In this document: positions 44,237 to 54,056 of the stretch, in pieces
Layout of the letters: each line of letters begins with the position of its first letter
Position numbering within the stretch: position 1 is the first letter of the stretch
Source: an uncultured Cohaesibacter sp.
GTDB lineage: Bacteria; Pseudomonadota; Alphaproteobacteria; Rhizobiales; Cohaesibacteraceae
DNA length: 64,000 nucleotides
Direction: 5' to 3'
Assembly: GCF_963662805.1 (NCBI RefSeq)
Contig: NZ_OY759857.1
Coordinates: 186,001-250,000, forward strand
Made by a program: the position numbers and the translations under genes
The notes under the pieces: generated by a model
Seen by the model: the letters and a program-made list of their open reading frames with translations, nothing else
The model's database searches: none
What the model was told of the DNA's origin: nothing

Positions 44237-45570
44237 GAAGAAATCCGGATGTCGATGGAGCGGTTCAATTTGCGCCACATGATACCTGCTCTGATGCTTT
44301 CTTCAAGCAAAAGCACGCCAAAGGCAACATAAAGCGGAAGCTCGTACAAAAGGCTCAAGAGCAAAAGCAGCGGCAGACCGAACCCCCATTGCAGCCCCAC
44401 CTGAACCCGTGTCACCCAGCGTGGCCAGCCGGTCGCTCTGAGAATGGCACCAATGGTTACGGACGCCGTGCGGATGACCACAAGGCACCCGGCAAAGGGG
44501 ATGAGCAGCATGAAATTGAGCCGAACCGCCCCGGAAATGTGCCAGCTGACGCCACCCACGACGAGGGTGACACCAACAAAGATGAGCGCAAGCCGGGGGG
44601 CCAGAATTCTGAGGGCCTTGAGGATCGCCCCGACGCTTTGCTTCAGCCTGTCGCTCTCAGGCGGTAGATCGGCACAGGAGATCGTTGCCGAGAGCGCCAC
44701 CGCTCGCCCCAGAACATTCGAGACCGACAGCCACGGAACCATCAGCGCCAGTGCCGCAAAAGAAAGATAGGGCAACTGCGAGAACATCAGGTTATAGCCC
44801 TGCGAGCCGACAATCAGCGAGGCGACGTTGAAGGTCACCGGAATGAGAATGGAGCGATCCGCAACTTGCTCGGCCGAGGCGGTTCTGTCGCCGTTCTGAT
44901 GAAAGTCGGCCAAGGTCAGCACGATCAGATAGACAAGGCGCGCACCCTGACTGATCAGCGTGGCAACCGCAGCGCCCTGAACACCCAGTTCCGGTGCGCC
45001 AAACCAGCCGTAGATCAGAAGCGCATTGAGGATGATGTTGAGAGGCAATTCAATGGCATAGCCCTTGAGCTCTCGCGTGGCCTGACGCCTCACATCGAAG
45101 GACAGGGAGAGGAGATAGGCGACAAAGCTGATCGGTAGGCCATAGACCATCAGCTCCAGATAGCGCTTGGCCGCAAAGCCGACGCCAGACGTGGTGGCGA
45201 GATGATCGACAAGAAAATTGATATTGAAGCGGAACAGCAAGACGAGGATGAGGCTCAGTCCGAGGCCAAGGGCCAGAATGCGGAACAGCCGTCGATAGAA
45301 GAGAGCCATGTCGCCAGCGCCATAGGCCCGCGTCAGCAGGATCTGTGCCGCCGAGCCGAGGCCGAAGAGCAGCGCCATGAAGATCCCATAGAGACCCGCG
45401 CACAGGCCGAGACCGGCAAGGGTCTCGTCTCCCACGGGCGCAACCATGTTGGCGTCGATCAGAATGGCCGAGGTTGCCAGCAACCCGGAAACGGACAGAT
45501 ATCCAGCCAGCCGAAGGATGGAGGGCGTGCCGCGATCAAACAGGTCTTGAGGAGGGGAAGTGTTGGTCAC
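44233..45570 (-). CDS. MATE-family efflux transporter
   Basis: This 445-residue protein has twelve predicted spans in the two-lobe MATE arrangement and belongs to the NorM/DinF group, which exports cationic drugs or metabolites using Na+ or H+. The N-terminal lobe contains MVAPVGDETLAGLGLCAGLYG with the family's conserved features. It is the first gene of a pair with the secreted hydrolase (4-bp overlap). Confidence 0.83.
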   Translation of the reverse strand: MTNTSPPQDLFDRGTPSILRLAGYLSVSGLLATSAILIDANMVAPVGDETLAGLGLCAGLYGIFMALLFGLGSAAQILLTRAYGAGDMALFYRRLFRILALGLGLSLILVLLFRFNINFLVDHLATTSGVGFAAKRYLELMVYGLPISFVAYLLSLSFDVRRQATRELKGYAIELPLNIILNALLIYGWFGAPELGVQGAAVATLISQGARLVYLIVLTLADFHQNGDRTASAEQVADRSILIPVTFNVASLIVGSQGYNLMFSQLPYLSFAALALMVPWLSVSNVLGRAVALSATISCADLPPESDRLKQSVGAILKALRILAPRLALIFVGVTLVVGGVSWHISGAVRLNFMLLIPFAGCLVVIRTASVTIGAILRATGWPRWVTRVQVGLQWGFGLPLLLLLSLLYELPLYVAFGVLLLEESIRAGIMWRKLNRSIDIRISS

Positions 45571-45673
45571 TGGGGTTGATTGGCCCTTGCAAAGTCAACT
45601 GGCTTGCGTCCGCTGGACATTAGGCTAAATTGGCTGCGATTCCAATGTTCAAAACAGTAAGGTCGACAGCCCC

Positions 45674-45862
45674 GTGTCCCAATTCGCCATAACCAGTCCC
45701 ATCGTCGGCATGATCATTCTGGTGGTCTTCGTTCTGGCGGGCAAAGTCTTCAGAGACAATTGGAAACTGCGGGGACCGAACTGGAAGCGCAATTGCTGGC
45801 TCTCCGGTCTGGTTGCCGCCGCCTGTTTTGGCGTGCTCGCCTTCGTCCCCTTCATGCCCTAG
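45674..45862 (+). CDS. Small two-span membrane protein, unknown
   Basis: A 62-residue open frame starting at GTG 45674. It encodes two hydrophobic helices (about 8-27 and 43-59) separated by a basic, tryptophan-rich loop. This topology looks like a real small membrane protein rather than a chance frame, but I cannot name a family. It lies alone between divergent MATE and convergent LysE genes. Confidence 0.45.
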   Translation: MSQFAITSPIVGMIILVVFVLAGKVFRDNWKLRGPNWKRNCWLSGLVAAACFGVLAFVPFMP

Positions 45863-45877
45863 GCGATACCGGATGCT

Positions 45878-46498
45878 TTAGCCGCGCGAAAGCGCCAGCT
45901 TTCCGGCGAACAGCAGGAACGCAGCGCCCGCAAAGGCATCGATCCAGCGACGCAGATGCATGGCGCGGCGGGATACCGCCGGGGTCGTCAGAGCGAATGC
46001 CACCATCCCGTACCAGAAAATGGAAATCGCCACCATCGTCAGCGCACCGCCAAGGCCGAGCCAGACGGAAATGCCCTCGGGCATCGCGGCAGCAAACAGG
46101 GCCGAGACGAAGAGGGCGGTCTTGGGATTGCTCAGGTTGGTGATCGCACCGGAGCGGAAGGCGCGGATGAGGGAAGGGGGGCTATCCTCGGGCGTGATGC
46201 TTGCGGCGTAGCGATTGATGATGGCCGCACGAAGCATCTTGACGCCGACAAAGACCAGATAGGCCGCGCCCAGCAGTTTGATGCCCATGAAGAGTTCAGG
46301 GAAGCTCTTGAATAGAGAAGCGATCCCGAGCCATCCGGCGACGCCCCAGACGAAAGTGCCGCCTGCAATGCCAAGCGCAGCTAAAAGGGCTTCGCTGCGC
46401 CGCCCGATGAGGCTGTAGCGCAGGATGAGGAAGAAGTTCGGTCCCGGTGAAACAACTGCGAGTGCCCAAACCAGCAAAACGGCGAGAAGGAAATCCAT
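45878..46498 (-). CDS. LysE-family amino-acid/metabolite exporter
   Basis: A 206-residue protein with about six spans. The N-terminal VVSPGPNFFLILRYSLIGRRSEALLAALGIAGG segment is the LysE/RhtB signature. It likely exports an amino acid or lactone. Its start overlaps the nqrM stop by 1 bp, so it may be co-transcribed at the end of the apbE-nqrM unit. Confidence 0.87.
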   Translation of the reverse strand: MDFLLAVLLVWALAVVSPGPNFFLILRYSLIGRRSEALLAALGIAGGTFVWGVAGWLGIASLFKSFPELFMGIKLLGAAYLVFVGVKMLRAAIINRYAASITPEDSPPSLIRAFRSGAITNLSNPKTALFVSALFAAAMPEGISVWLGLGGALTMVAISIFWYGMVAFALTTPAVSRRAMHLRRWIDAFAGAAFLLFAGKLALSRG

Positions 46499-46764
46499 CA
46501 GGCTTTGGCCGAATGGCCCTCCAGCGCTTCTCGCTCAAGTTTTTCGCGCATGGCCTTCTTGCGCGGGCATTCGCCATTGAGGCGCTCTTTCAGGGGGCTG
46601 TCCTTGTCAACGGCCGAGCCGCAAATCAGGCAATGGTCTGCGTCGGAAATGGCATTCAGTCCGCCACAGGAGCCAGCAATCGGCTTGCGTTTGAACATCA
46701 CGCCGACAGCCATGCCGGACAGGACCACCAAAAAGGCGACGAATGCGATCAGAAAGGTTTCCAT
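46498..46764 (-). CDS. nqrM: Na+-NQR maturation factor NqrM
   Basis: This 88-residue protein has one N-terminal membrane span and four cysteines (C33, C45, C48, C66) as in NqrM (DUF539). NqrM is thought to deliver iron to the centre between NqrD and NqrE. It lies 40 bp after apbE, and the complete nqr operon starts across the divergent promoter, so the maturation genes are grouped with their target. Confidence 0.9.
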   Translation of the reverse strand: METFLIAFVAFLVVLSGMAVGVMFKRKPIAGSCGGLNAISDADHCLICGSAVDKDSPLKERLNGECPRKKAMREKLEREALEGHSAKA

Positions 46765-46804
46765 AGGACAGTTCCTTCAGTTCCCGGTTTCAAGGACCGG
46801 GTTT

Positions 46805-47839
46805 TCAGTTCTTTGCCGCCATCAGCGCTTCGAAAGCCTCGCTGCTCGATGTGGCAAATCCGTCAGCTTCCCGCGTGATAAAATAGGCGGGAATCTTTAA
46901 TTTATTTGCCAGCTCCCTGCCAGCCTTCTCACCCAGCACCAGCAACGCGGTTGCCAGACCATCGGCGCGCATCCCGGTCGGAGCCAGAACGGTCACGGAT
47001 GCCAGATTGTGCGTGACCGGGCGTCCGGTCACCGGATCGATGATGTGGGACATCCGCCGCCCCTCGTCATCGAGGTAGAAGTTGCGATAGTCGCCAGAGG
47101 TCGCCATGCCCATGTCGAGCACGGAAACGATCAGCTGCACCGAGCGACCCTTTTCATCCGGCTTTTCTATGCCAACCCGCCAGGGAACACCATAGTCATT
47201 GTGCCCGTGGGCAAAAAGGTCGCCACCTATCTCAACCAGATAATTCGAAATGCCATGTTTCTCAAGGGTGCGCCCGATCAAATCCGCGCTATATCCCTTG
47301 GCAATGGCCCCGAGGTTGATCGAAACCGGGGCCTTCTTCTTGCGAACACCTGCAGGTGTGTCCCTGATTTCGAGCAGGTCTGCCTGACCGACATTGTTGA
47401 GTGCGGCTTTGATTTCCACTTCGCTCGGAGGGTTTTGCCGGTCACTCGGGCCAAAGCCCCACATGTCGATAAGTGGCGACAATGTAATGTCGAATCGCCC
47501 GCCACTCTGTTTGTTGATCCGGGACGCTTCTTGGAGTACTTCTAGGAACGGTGGCGAAATTTCCTGCCAATTGGTCGTCGTACTCGCATTGAACCGAGAA
47601 ATTTCCGAGTCATCGGTCCAATTGTTCAGTTTGTCATTTGCTTCATCGAGAGTCTTTTTGATATCCTGATAAAGCGCTTCCTCGTCCACCTTGCCACGCG
47701 CGTGCAGTGCCTTGATTGTGTAGCTAGTTCCCATTGTGTTGCCGCGCAACACATATTCATCGGTTTGTTCTGTAAGCAGGTCGCAACCGGAAAGGCTAAC
47801 GAAAACGGCAAGAAAGGCAAAAGCGGCGAGCGCGCGCAT
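46805..47839 (-). CDS. apbE: FAD:protein FMN transferase ApbE
   Basis: A 344-residue lipoprotein (lipobox LSGC with C19) that attaches FMN to threonines of NqrB and NqrC. ApbE landmarks are GTSYTIKAL near residue 37, the flavin-binding region INLGAIAKGYSADL near residue 174, and MSHIIDPVTGRPV near residue 263. The divergent nqrABCDEF operon encodes both acceptor proteins with intact SGAT/AGAT sites. It heads the minus-strand apbE-nqrM(-lysE) unit. Confidence 0.92.
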   Translation of the reverse strand: MRALAAFAFLAVFVSLSGCDLLTEQTDEYVLRGNTMGTSYTIKALHARGKVDEEALYQDIKKTLDEANDKLNNWTDDSEISRFNASTTTNWQEISPPFLEVLQEASRINKQSGGRFDITLSPLIDMWGFGPSDRQNPPSEVEIKAALNNVGQADLLEIRDTPAGVRKKKAPVSINLGAIAKGYSADLIGRTLEKHGISNYLVEIGGDLFAHGHNDYGVPWRVGIEKPDEKGRSVQLIVSVLDMGMATSGDYRNFYLDDEGRRMSHIIDPVTGRPVTHNLASVTVLAPTGMRADGLATALLVLGEKAGRELANKLKIPAYFITREADGFATSSSEAFEALMAAKN

Positions 47840-48159
47840 AAGGTCTTGTCCTCAAAAGGCTGGAGTGTAAAAGTGAACACTATCCCTTAGGGTATGTCGG
47901 CAGGAATTGATCGTTTTGTGCCTTTCAAAATTGACGGAAGTCAAGGTATTTTCGCAGGTGTCCTAGAAAGAGAGCGGTGGAAAGAAAAGGGAAAATTATT
48001 TTATTTCCCCTATACAGGTTCCGATGCTCGTTGAAAGCAGTCCACCTTGTGGCGATTGGACTTGAATTGTTGGGCATCCGCAGTTAGCAAGAGAACGCTA
48101 TTCGCAGGGCACGTTGGCGCTCGCGGCCAATAAGAACACACATTTAGTCAAGGTATGCT
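47840..48159. promoter_or_regulatory. Divergent apbE/nqrA promoter region
   Basis: This 320-bp region drives the two NQR units in opposite directions. It contains an inverted repeat GGGAAA-N9-TTTCCC (47989-48009) and a small CCCT-T-AGGG element (47884-47892). Either might bind a regulator. No riboswitch-like structure is apparent. Confidence 0.4.
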
Positions 48160-49509
48160 ATGAAGCTAAAAAAAGGATTGGACTTGCCGATACTCGGCGC
48201 TCCTGTCCAGACCATTCATGAAGGGCCAAAAATCACCAAAGTGGCTTTGAATGGTCGGGACTTCATCGGCCTCAAACCCAAGATGCTGGTCGCAGAAGGG
48301 GATAAGGTCAAGAAGGGTCAACCTCTCTTTTTGCACAAGGCTTCTGAGGATGTGATGTATGTCGCGCCCGGTGGCGGTACAATCAGTGCCCTGAACCGAG
48401 GTGCCCGCCGTGTGCTCGAAAGCATTGTGATTTCGCTTGATGAGAGTGAAGATGAAATCACATTCGAGGCCTCCGCGTTTGACCAGCTGAGCACTCTGCC
48501 TCGTGAGAATGTTCAGAAACGCCTTTATGAAAGCGGCCAGTGGACCTTCTTCAAGACCCGGCCCTACTCATACGTTCCACTTCAGGACACCGTTCCCCAC
48601 TCCATCTTTGTAACGGCCATGGACACCGACCCGCTTGCAGCGGACCCGAAGGTGATCATCGCCGAGAATGCCGCAGCCTTCGGCGCCGGTGTGGATGTGA
48701 TTTCCCGTCTGACCGATGGTCATGTCTATGTCTGCCATGCTCCGGACGCCAAGATGCCGGGCGTGACTGCCGAAACGGTGGTGTTCGAAACCTTTGAGGG
48801 CCCTCATCCTGCGGGTCTCGCCGGTACGCACATCCATTACCTTGATCCCGTCAGCTCCGCTAAGACCGTCTGGTCGATTTCCTACGCTGACGTCATCGCG
48901 ATCGGCAATCTCTTCACCACCGGCAAGTTGGACACCGACCGCACGATCGCCATTTGCGGTCCGCTGGCGACCAACCCGCGTCTGGTGAAGACCCGCGTCG
49001 GTGCCTCGACGGACGAGTTGACCGCAGGCGAAGCCGAAGTCGGCATCGACTGCCGTGTTATTTCCGGCTCCGTTCTGTCGGGTGTCCATGCTCATGACCA
49101 GTTCGCCTATCTTTCGCGCTCTGCACGGCAGATCACGCTGATCGAGGAAGACACAAAACAGCGCCTTCTGGGCTGGGTGAATGCTTCGACCAACAACTGG
49201 TCCTTCACCAATGTGCATTTGTCCTCATTGTTCGCGAAAGACAAGAAGTTCGCATTCGGTTCGAACCAGCGTGGTGGCCGCCGTGCGATGGTGCCATTTG
49301 GGTCCTACGAGCAAGTGGTTCCTCTGGACATTCTGCCAACCCAGCTGCTTCGTGCCCTGCTGACGTTGGACACGGACCTGTCCCAGAAGCTTGGCGCGTT
49401 GGAACTGGATGAAGAGGATCTTGCTCTGTGTACCTTCATCTGTCACTCGAAATATGAGTATGGCGAAGCCTTGCGCGCCAATCTCGCGAAAATCGAAAAA
49501 GAGGGCTAA
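48160..49509 (+). CDS. nqrA: Na+-translocating NADH:quinone reductase subunit A
   Basis: A 449-residue cytoplasmic-face subunit of the sodium pump, involved in quinone binding. It opens with KLKKGLDLPILGAPVQ and shows the barrel-sandwich segment KGQPLFLHKASEDVMYVAPGGGTI typical of NqrA and RnfC relatives. No cofactor is expected. It is first of six genes in strict nqrABCDEF order; nqrB begins 4 bp after its stop. Confidence 0.93.
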   Translation: MKLKKGLDLPILGAPVQTIHEGPKITKVALNGRDFIGLKPKMLVAEGDKVKKGQPLFLHKASEDVMYVAPGGGTISALNRGARRVLESIVISLDESEDEITFEASAFDQLSTLPRENVQKRLYESGQWTFFKTRPYSYVPLQDTVPHSIFVTAMDTDPLAADPKVIIAENAAAFGAGVDVISRLTDGHVYVCHAPDAKMPGVTAETVVFETFEGPHPAGLAGTHIHYLDPVSSAKTVWSISYADVIAIGNLFTTGKLDTDRTIAICGPLATNPRLVKTRVGASTDELTAGEAEVGIDCRVISGSVLSGVHAHDQFAYLSRSARQITLIEEDTKQRLLGWVNASTNNWSFTNVHLSSLFAKDKKFAFGSNQRGGRRAMVPFGSYEQVVPLDILPTQLLRALLTLDTDLSQKLGALELDEEDLALCTFICHSKYEYGEALRANLAKIEKEG

Positions 49510-49512
49510 ACC

Positions 49513-50721
49513 TTGGGTCTGCGCAGTTTTTTCGACAGCATCGAGCCGCATTTCCATAAAGGCGGCAAGCTGGAAAAGTACTTTGCCATCTACGAGATGG
49601 TGGAGTCCTTCATCTATACGCCCAAGTTCGTAACACGCGCCGCGCCTCACGCGCGCGACGATATCGACTTGAAGCGTGTCATGTCCTACGTCGTTCTGGC
49701 CACATTCCCATGTGTGCTGATGGCTCTTTATAATACCGGCTATCAGACCAACATGGCTCTGTCCCAGCTCGGCATCACCGACGTTCCCGGCTGGCGGGCA
49801 TGGATCCTTTCCGCGGTTGGTATCGGGTTCAACCCGGACAATATCTTTGCCAACGTCATGCACGGACTGCTCTACTTCCTGCCGGTCTATATCATTACCC
49901 TGGCAGCTGGCGGCATCGTCGAAGTGATCTTCGCCATCGTGCGTGGTCATGAGATCAACGAAGGCTTCTTCGTGACCTCCATGCTCTATGCGTTGATCAT
50001 GCCAGCCTCCACGCCGCTCTGGATGGTTGCTCTTGGCATCATCTTCGGCGTTGTCATGGGCAAGGAAGTGTTCGGTGGGACAGGCAAGAACTTCCTCAAC
50101 CCGGCGCTTGTCGGTCGTGCCTTCCTCTATTTCGCCTATCCGGCAGCGATGTCCGGTGACGCGATCTGGACCCCGGTCGATGGTTTCTCCGGCGCAACCG
50201 CCCTCGGGGTTGCTGCAGCACAGGGCCATCAGGCACTGAGCAGCATCGATCTGAGCTGGTGGGATGCCTTTGTCGGCATCATGCAGGGCTCCCTTGGTGA
50301 AACCTCTGCACTGGCCTGCCTTATTGGTGGCGTCTTCCTCGTCTACACCAAGATCGCCAACTGGCGCCTCATCCTTGGCTGTGTCGTGGGTACCGCCGGC
50401 TTCTCCCTGCTGTTGAACTTTATCGGATCCGATTCCAACCCGATGTTCGCAATGCCCTTCTGGTGGCATATGGTTCTCGGCGGCTGGGCATTCGGTCTGG
50501 TGTTCATGGTGACCGAGCCTGTCTCCGCCGCGCACACCAACGCCGGTCGCTTCTGGTACGGTGTTCTGATCGGCTTCATGGTGATCATGATCCGCGTGAT
50601 CAACCCGGCTTTCCCGGAAGGCATGATGCTCGCCATCCTGTTCGGTAACATTTTCGCACCGCTCATCGACTATGTCGTCGTGCGTGCCAACATCAAGCGG
50701 AGGGCTGCTCGCAATGCCTGA
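49513..50721 (+). CDS. nqrB: Na+-translocating NADH:quinone reductase subunit B
   Basis: This 402-residue membrane subunit forms the sodium channel. It carries a covalent FMN on the threonine of SGAT (T229) and probably riboflavin. About ten spans follow a soluble N-terminus (GLRSFFDSIEPHFHKGG). The start is TTG at 49513, supported by GAGGG upstream and by homology at the N-terminus. The stop overlaps nqrC by 8 bp. Confidence 0.93.
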   Translation: MGLRSFFDSIEPHFHKGGKLEKYFAIYEMVESFIYTPKFVTRAAPHARDDIDLKRVMSYVVLATFPCVLMALYNTGYQTNMALSQLGITDVPGWRAWILSAVGIGFNPDNIFANVMHGLLYFLPVYIITLAAGGIVEVIFAIVRGHEINEGFFVTSMLYALIMPASTPLWMVALGIIFGVVMGKEVFGGTGKNFLNPALVGRAFLYFAYPAAMSGDAIWTPVDGFSGATALGVAAAQGHQALSSIDLSWWDAFVGIMQGSLGETSALACLIGGVFLVYTKIANWRLILGCVVGTAGFSLLLNFIGSDSNPMFAMPFWWHMVLGGWAFGLVFMVTEPVSAAHTNAGRFWYGVLIGFMVIMIRVINPAFPEGMMLAILFGNIFAPLIDYVVVRANIKRRAARNA

Positions 50722-51529
50722 GGCATCTGAAAAGAAACTCGGACCTTGGGGACGTTTTCTGGCCATGCCAGCCGACAACCCCGTCAAAACGGTCATCGTT
50801 GCCGTGGGCCTGTGTCTGTTCTGCTCCATGATCGTTTCGGCAGCAGCCGTTGCTCTGAAACCGGTTCAGGAACAGAACAAGGTTCTCGACAAGCGCCGGA
50901 ATATTCTCGAAGTGGCTGGCCTCTACCAGCCCGGCATCAACGTCAACACGACCTTCACGGAAAAAGTGGAGCCGCGCCTCGTTGATATCGAAACCGGCAA
51001 GTTTTCCGACGCCGCTGACCCGGCAACCTATGACCAGCGCGTTGCGGCCAAGGATCCGTCCATGTCCGTTGCGCTGGACGATGACCCGGCAGGTATCGGT
51101 CGTCAGGCCAAACTGGCTGCCGTCTATCTGGTTCGCAATGATGCTGGCGAGATCGACAAGATCATCCTGCCGGTTCATGGCTATGGACTGTGGTCGACCC
51201 TCTATGGCTTCGTGGCGCTGAAAGCAGACGGCAATGAAGTGGCCGGCTTCCAGTTTTATGAACATGCCGAGACCCCGGGCCTTGGTGCCGAAGTCGATAA
51301 CCCGCGCTGGAAGGCCCAGTGGCCGGGCAAGAAAATCTACGGTGAAGATGGCGATGTTCAGATCACTGTATCCAAGACGCCCGCTTCCGGCGATATGGCC
51401 CAGTACCATATCGACAGTCTGGCTGGCGCAACCCTGACAAGCCGTGGCGTTGATAACCTTGTCCATTTCTGGATGGGCGAACAGGGCTTCAAGCGCTTCC
51501 TTGATAACCTCAAAGAAGGGACGGTCTGA
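50714..51529 (+). CDS. nqrC: Na+-translocating NADH:quinone reductase subunit C
   Basis: A 271-residue subunit with an N-terminal span (about 23-48) and a periplasmic FMN domain. The acceptor threonine sits in SLAGATLTS (T240), the ApbE target. ATG 50714 overlaps the nqrB end by 8 bp, and the stop shares a base with the nqrD start (TGATG), showing tight coupling. Confidence 0.92.
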   Translation: MPEASEKKLGPWGRFLAMPADNPVKTVIVAVGLCLFCSMIVSAAAVALKPVQEQNKVLDKRRNILEVAGLYQPGINVNTTFTEKVEPRLVDIETGKFSDAADPATYDQRVAAKDPSMSVALDDDPAGIGRQAKLAAVYLVRNDAGEIDKIILPVHGYGLWSTLYGFVALKADGNEVAGFQFYEHAETPGLGAEVDNPRWKAQWPGKKIYGEDGDVQITVSKTPASGDMAQYHIDSLAGATLTSRGVDNLVHFWMGEQGFKRFLDNLKEGTV

Positions 51530-52188
51530 TGTCTGAGCCAAGCAGAAAAGAAATGCTGATCGACCCGTTGGTCGATAACAACCCCATCACTTTACAGGTT
51601 CTGGGCATTTGCTCGGCCCTAGCCGTGACATCCTCCCTCAAAGTCGCGTTTGTGATGGCCTTGTCTGTGACGCTGGTGACCGCGTTCTCGAACCTGTTCA
51701 TTTCGATCATCCGCAACCATATTCCCAACAACATCCGCATCATCGTGCAGATGATCATCATTGCGTCCTTGGTGATCCTGGTCGATCAGGTCCTGAAGGC
51801 CTATGCCTTCGAGATTTCGAAAACCCTGTCGGTTTTCGTTGGCCTGATCATTACCAACTGTATCGTGATGGGACGTGCTGAAGCCTATGCCATGAAGAAC
51901 CCGCCAGTGGCGAGTTTCCTCGACGGGATCGGCAACGGTTTGGGCTACTCGCTGATCCTGATGATGGTTGGTGTCATTCGTGAGCTGTTCGGAGCAGGCG
52001 CTCTGTTCGGGATCACTATCCTGCCGACTGTGAACAACGGTGGCTGGTATGTGCCGAATGGTCTGCTGCTTCTTCCGCCAAGTGCCTTCTTCATCATCGG
52101 CCTGATCATCTGGGCCTTCCGCACCTGGAAACCGAAACAGGTTGAAGCACGCGACTTCAAGATCATTGAACAAGAAGGGGGCCACTGA
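51529..52188 (+). CDS. nqrD: Na+-translocating NADH:quinone reductase subunit D
   Basis: This 219-residue subunit has six spans and forms, with NqrE, the buried iron site that NqrM matures. The ITNCIVMGRAEAYAM segment (cysteine near residue 114) is the conserved iron-ligand half-site. It is longer at the soluble C-terminus than RnfE relatives, as expected for NqrD. Confidence 0.92.
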   Translation: MSEPSRKEMLIDPLVDNNPITLQVLGICSALAVTSSLKVAFVMALSVTLVTAFSNLFISIIRNHIPNNIRIIVQMIIIASLVILVDQVLKAYAFEISKTLSVFVGLIITNCIVMGRAEAYAMKNPPVASFLDGIGNGLGYSLILMMVGVIRELFGAGALFGITILPTVNNGGWYVPNGLLLLPPSAFFIIGLIIWAFRTWKPKQVEARDFKIIEQEGGH

Positions 52189-52190
52189 TT

Positions 52191-52799
52191 ATGGAAGGTC
52201 TCGTTTCCCTCGCCGTAAAGGCGATCTTCCTTGAGAACCTTGCGCTCTCCTTCTTCCTTGGCATGTGTACCTTTCTGGCCGTGTCCAAGAAGATCGAAAC
52301 CGCGCTCGGCCTCGGCATTTCCGTGACCGTCGTTCAGGCCATCACGGTTCCTGCCAACAACCTGATCCTGACCTACCTTCTCAATGACGGGGCTCTTTCT
52401 TGGCTCGGTCTTGAGAATGTCGATCTGCGCTTCCTTGGCCTCATCTCCTACATTGGTGTGATCGCCGCGATGGTTCAGATCCTCGAGATGATCCTCGATC
52501 GCTTCTTCCCCGCGCTCTACAACGCGCTCGGCATCTTCCTGCCACTCATCACCGTGAACTGCGCCATCCTAGGTGGCTCGCTCTTCATGGTGGAACGTGG
52601 CTATGATTTTGCAGAAGCAACGACCTACGGCATCTCCTCCGGCATCGGTTGGGCTCTGGCGATCACCGCAATGGCCGGTGTCCGCGAGAAGCTGAAATAT
52701 TCCGACGTGCCCGCTGGCCTTCAGGGTCTGGGTGTAACATTCATCACCGCAGGGTTGATGGCCATGGGCTTCATGGCTTTCTCCGGCGTGAAGCTGTAA
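52191..52799 (+). CDS. nqrE: Na+-translocating NADH:quinone reductase subunit E
   Basis: A 202-residue six-span subunit, partner of NqrD in the iron site; its cysteine is in TVNCAILGGSLFM near residue 123. The N-terminal segment FLENLALSFFLGMCTFLAVSKK places a second cysteine near residue 27, matching the fourfold cysteine coordination of the NqrDE pair. Confidence 0.92.
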   Translation: MEGLVSLAVKAIFLENLALSFFLGMCTFLAVSKKIETALGLGISVTVVQAITVPANNLILTYLLNDGALSWLGLENVDLRFLGLISYIGVIAAMVQILEMILDRFFPALYNALGIFLPLITVNCAILGGSLFMVERGYDFAEATTYGISSGIGWALAITAMAGVREKLKYSDVPAGLQGLGVTFITAGLMAMGFMAFSGVKL

Positions 52800-52811
52800 G
52801 GGAGACAACAA

Positions 52812-54032
52812 ATGCAAGAGTTCGCCCTTGGCATCACGTTCTTCACGATCATCGTGTTGGCGCTGGTGTTCCTGATCCTGTTTGCGCGTGGCCGACTGGT
52901 TTCGTCGGGCAACGTCAACATCACCATCAACGGTGAACGCACGATCTCCGTCCCTGCTGGCGGCAAGCTGCTTGGTGTTCTGGCCGGGCAGAAGATCTTC
53001 GTTCCGTCCGCTTGTGGTGGTGGTGGTACCTGCGCTCAGTGTCGATGCAAGGTTCTCGAAGGTGGCGGATCCATTCTGCCGACCGAAGAAACCCACATCA
53101 CCAAGCGTGAAGCCCGCGAAGGCGACCGCCTGTCCTGTCAGGTGGCCGTGAAGCAGGACATGAAAATCGAAGTACCTGAAGAGGTCTTCGGCGTGAAGAA
53201 ATGGCAGTGCACCGTTCGCTCGAACGAAAACGTTGCCACCTTCATCAAGAACCTCGTTCTGGAACTGCCCGAAGGCGAGGACGTCAAGTTCCGCGCCGGT
53301 GGTTACATTCAGATCGAAGCGCCTGCCCACGTGGTCAACTACAAGGACTTCGACGTTCAGGATGAATATCGCGAAGATTGGGACAAGTTCAATCTTTGGC
53401 AATATGTCTCCAAGGTCGATGAGCCGGTAGAACGCGCCTACTCAATGGCCAACTATCCGGAAGAAAAAGGCCTGATCATGCTCAACGTACGCGTCGCCAG
53501 CCCCCCTCCGGGCATGCCGGGCGTACCTCCGGGCAAGATGTCGTCCTACATCTTCAACCTCAAACCCGGTGACAAGGTCACCATTTCCGGTCCGTTCGGC
53601 GAATTCTTCGCCCGCGACACCAACAAGGAAATGGTCTTCATCGGTGGTGGTGCCGGTATGGCTCCGATGCGCTCGCACATCTTCGATCAGCTCAAGCGGA
53701 TTCATACGGATCGCAAGATCACCTTCTGGTACGGCGCCCGCTCCAAGCGTGAAATGTTCTTCGTGGAAGACTTTGATCAACTGGCTGCGGAAAACCCGAA
53801 CTTCACCTGGCATGTGGCTCTGTCCGATGCGCTGCCTGAGGACGACTGGGATGGCTACACCGGCTTCATCCATAACGTTCTCTACGAGCAGTATCTGAAG
53901 CACCATGAGGCTCCGGAAGATTGCGAATACTACATGTGCGGTCCTCCGATCATGAACCAGTCCGTGATCAACATGCTGCTTGATCTGGGCGTTGACCGTG
54001 AAGACATCATGCTTGATGATTTCGGCGGCTAA
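52812..54032 (+). CDS. nqrF: Na+-translocating NADH:quinone reductase subunit F
   Basis: This 406-residue subunit is the NADH entry point. After one span (about 5-25), a 2Fe-2S domain has C68, C74, C77 and C109. The FAD-binding domain shows RAYSMANYPEE near residue 210, and the NADH domain shows GGGAGMAPMRSHIFDQL near residue 277 and the C-terminal YYMCGPPIM. All cofactor motifs are intact. It ends the operon before a terminator. Confidence 0.94.
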   Translation: MQEFALGITFFTIIVLALVFLILFARGRLVSSGNVNITINGERTISVPAGGKLLGVLAGQKIFVPSACGGGGTCAQCRCKVLEGGGSILPTEETHITKREAREGDRLSCQVAVKQDMKIEVPEEVFGVKKWQCTVRSNENVATFIKNLVLELPEGEDVKFRAGGYIQIEAPAHVVNYKDFDVQDEYREDWDKFNLWQYVSKVDEPVERAYSMANYPEEKGLIMLNVRVASPPPGMPGVPPGKMSSYIFNLKPGDKVTISGPFGEFFARDTNKEMVFIGGGAGMAPMRSHIFDQLKRIHTDRKITFWYGARSKREMFFVEDFDQLAAENPNFTWHVALSDALPEDDWDGYTGFIHNVLYEQYLKHHEAPEDCEYYMCGPPIMNQSVINMLLDLGVDREDIMLDDFGG

Positions 54033-54056
54033 ACTGATAAATCAGATGTCGATTTT

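Noticed and set aside
49225..50829. 534-codon minus-strand open frame opposite nqrA/nqrB/nqrC
   Set aside because: It is antisense to three clear nqr genes, is His/Asp/Glu-rich in the way reverse-complement frames are, and has no start context.
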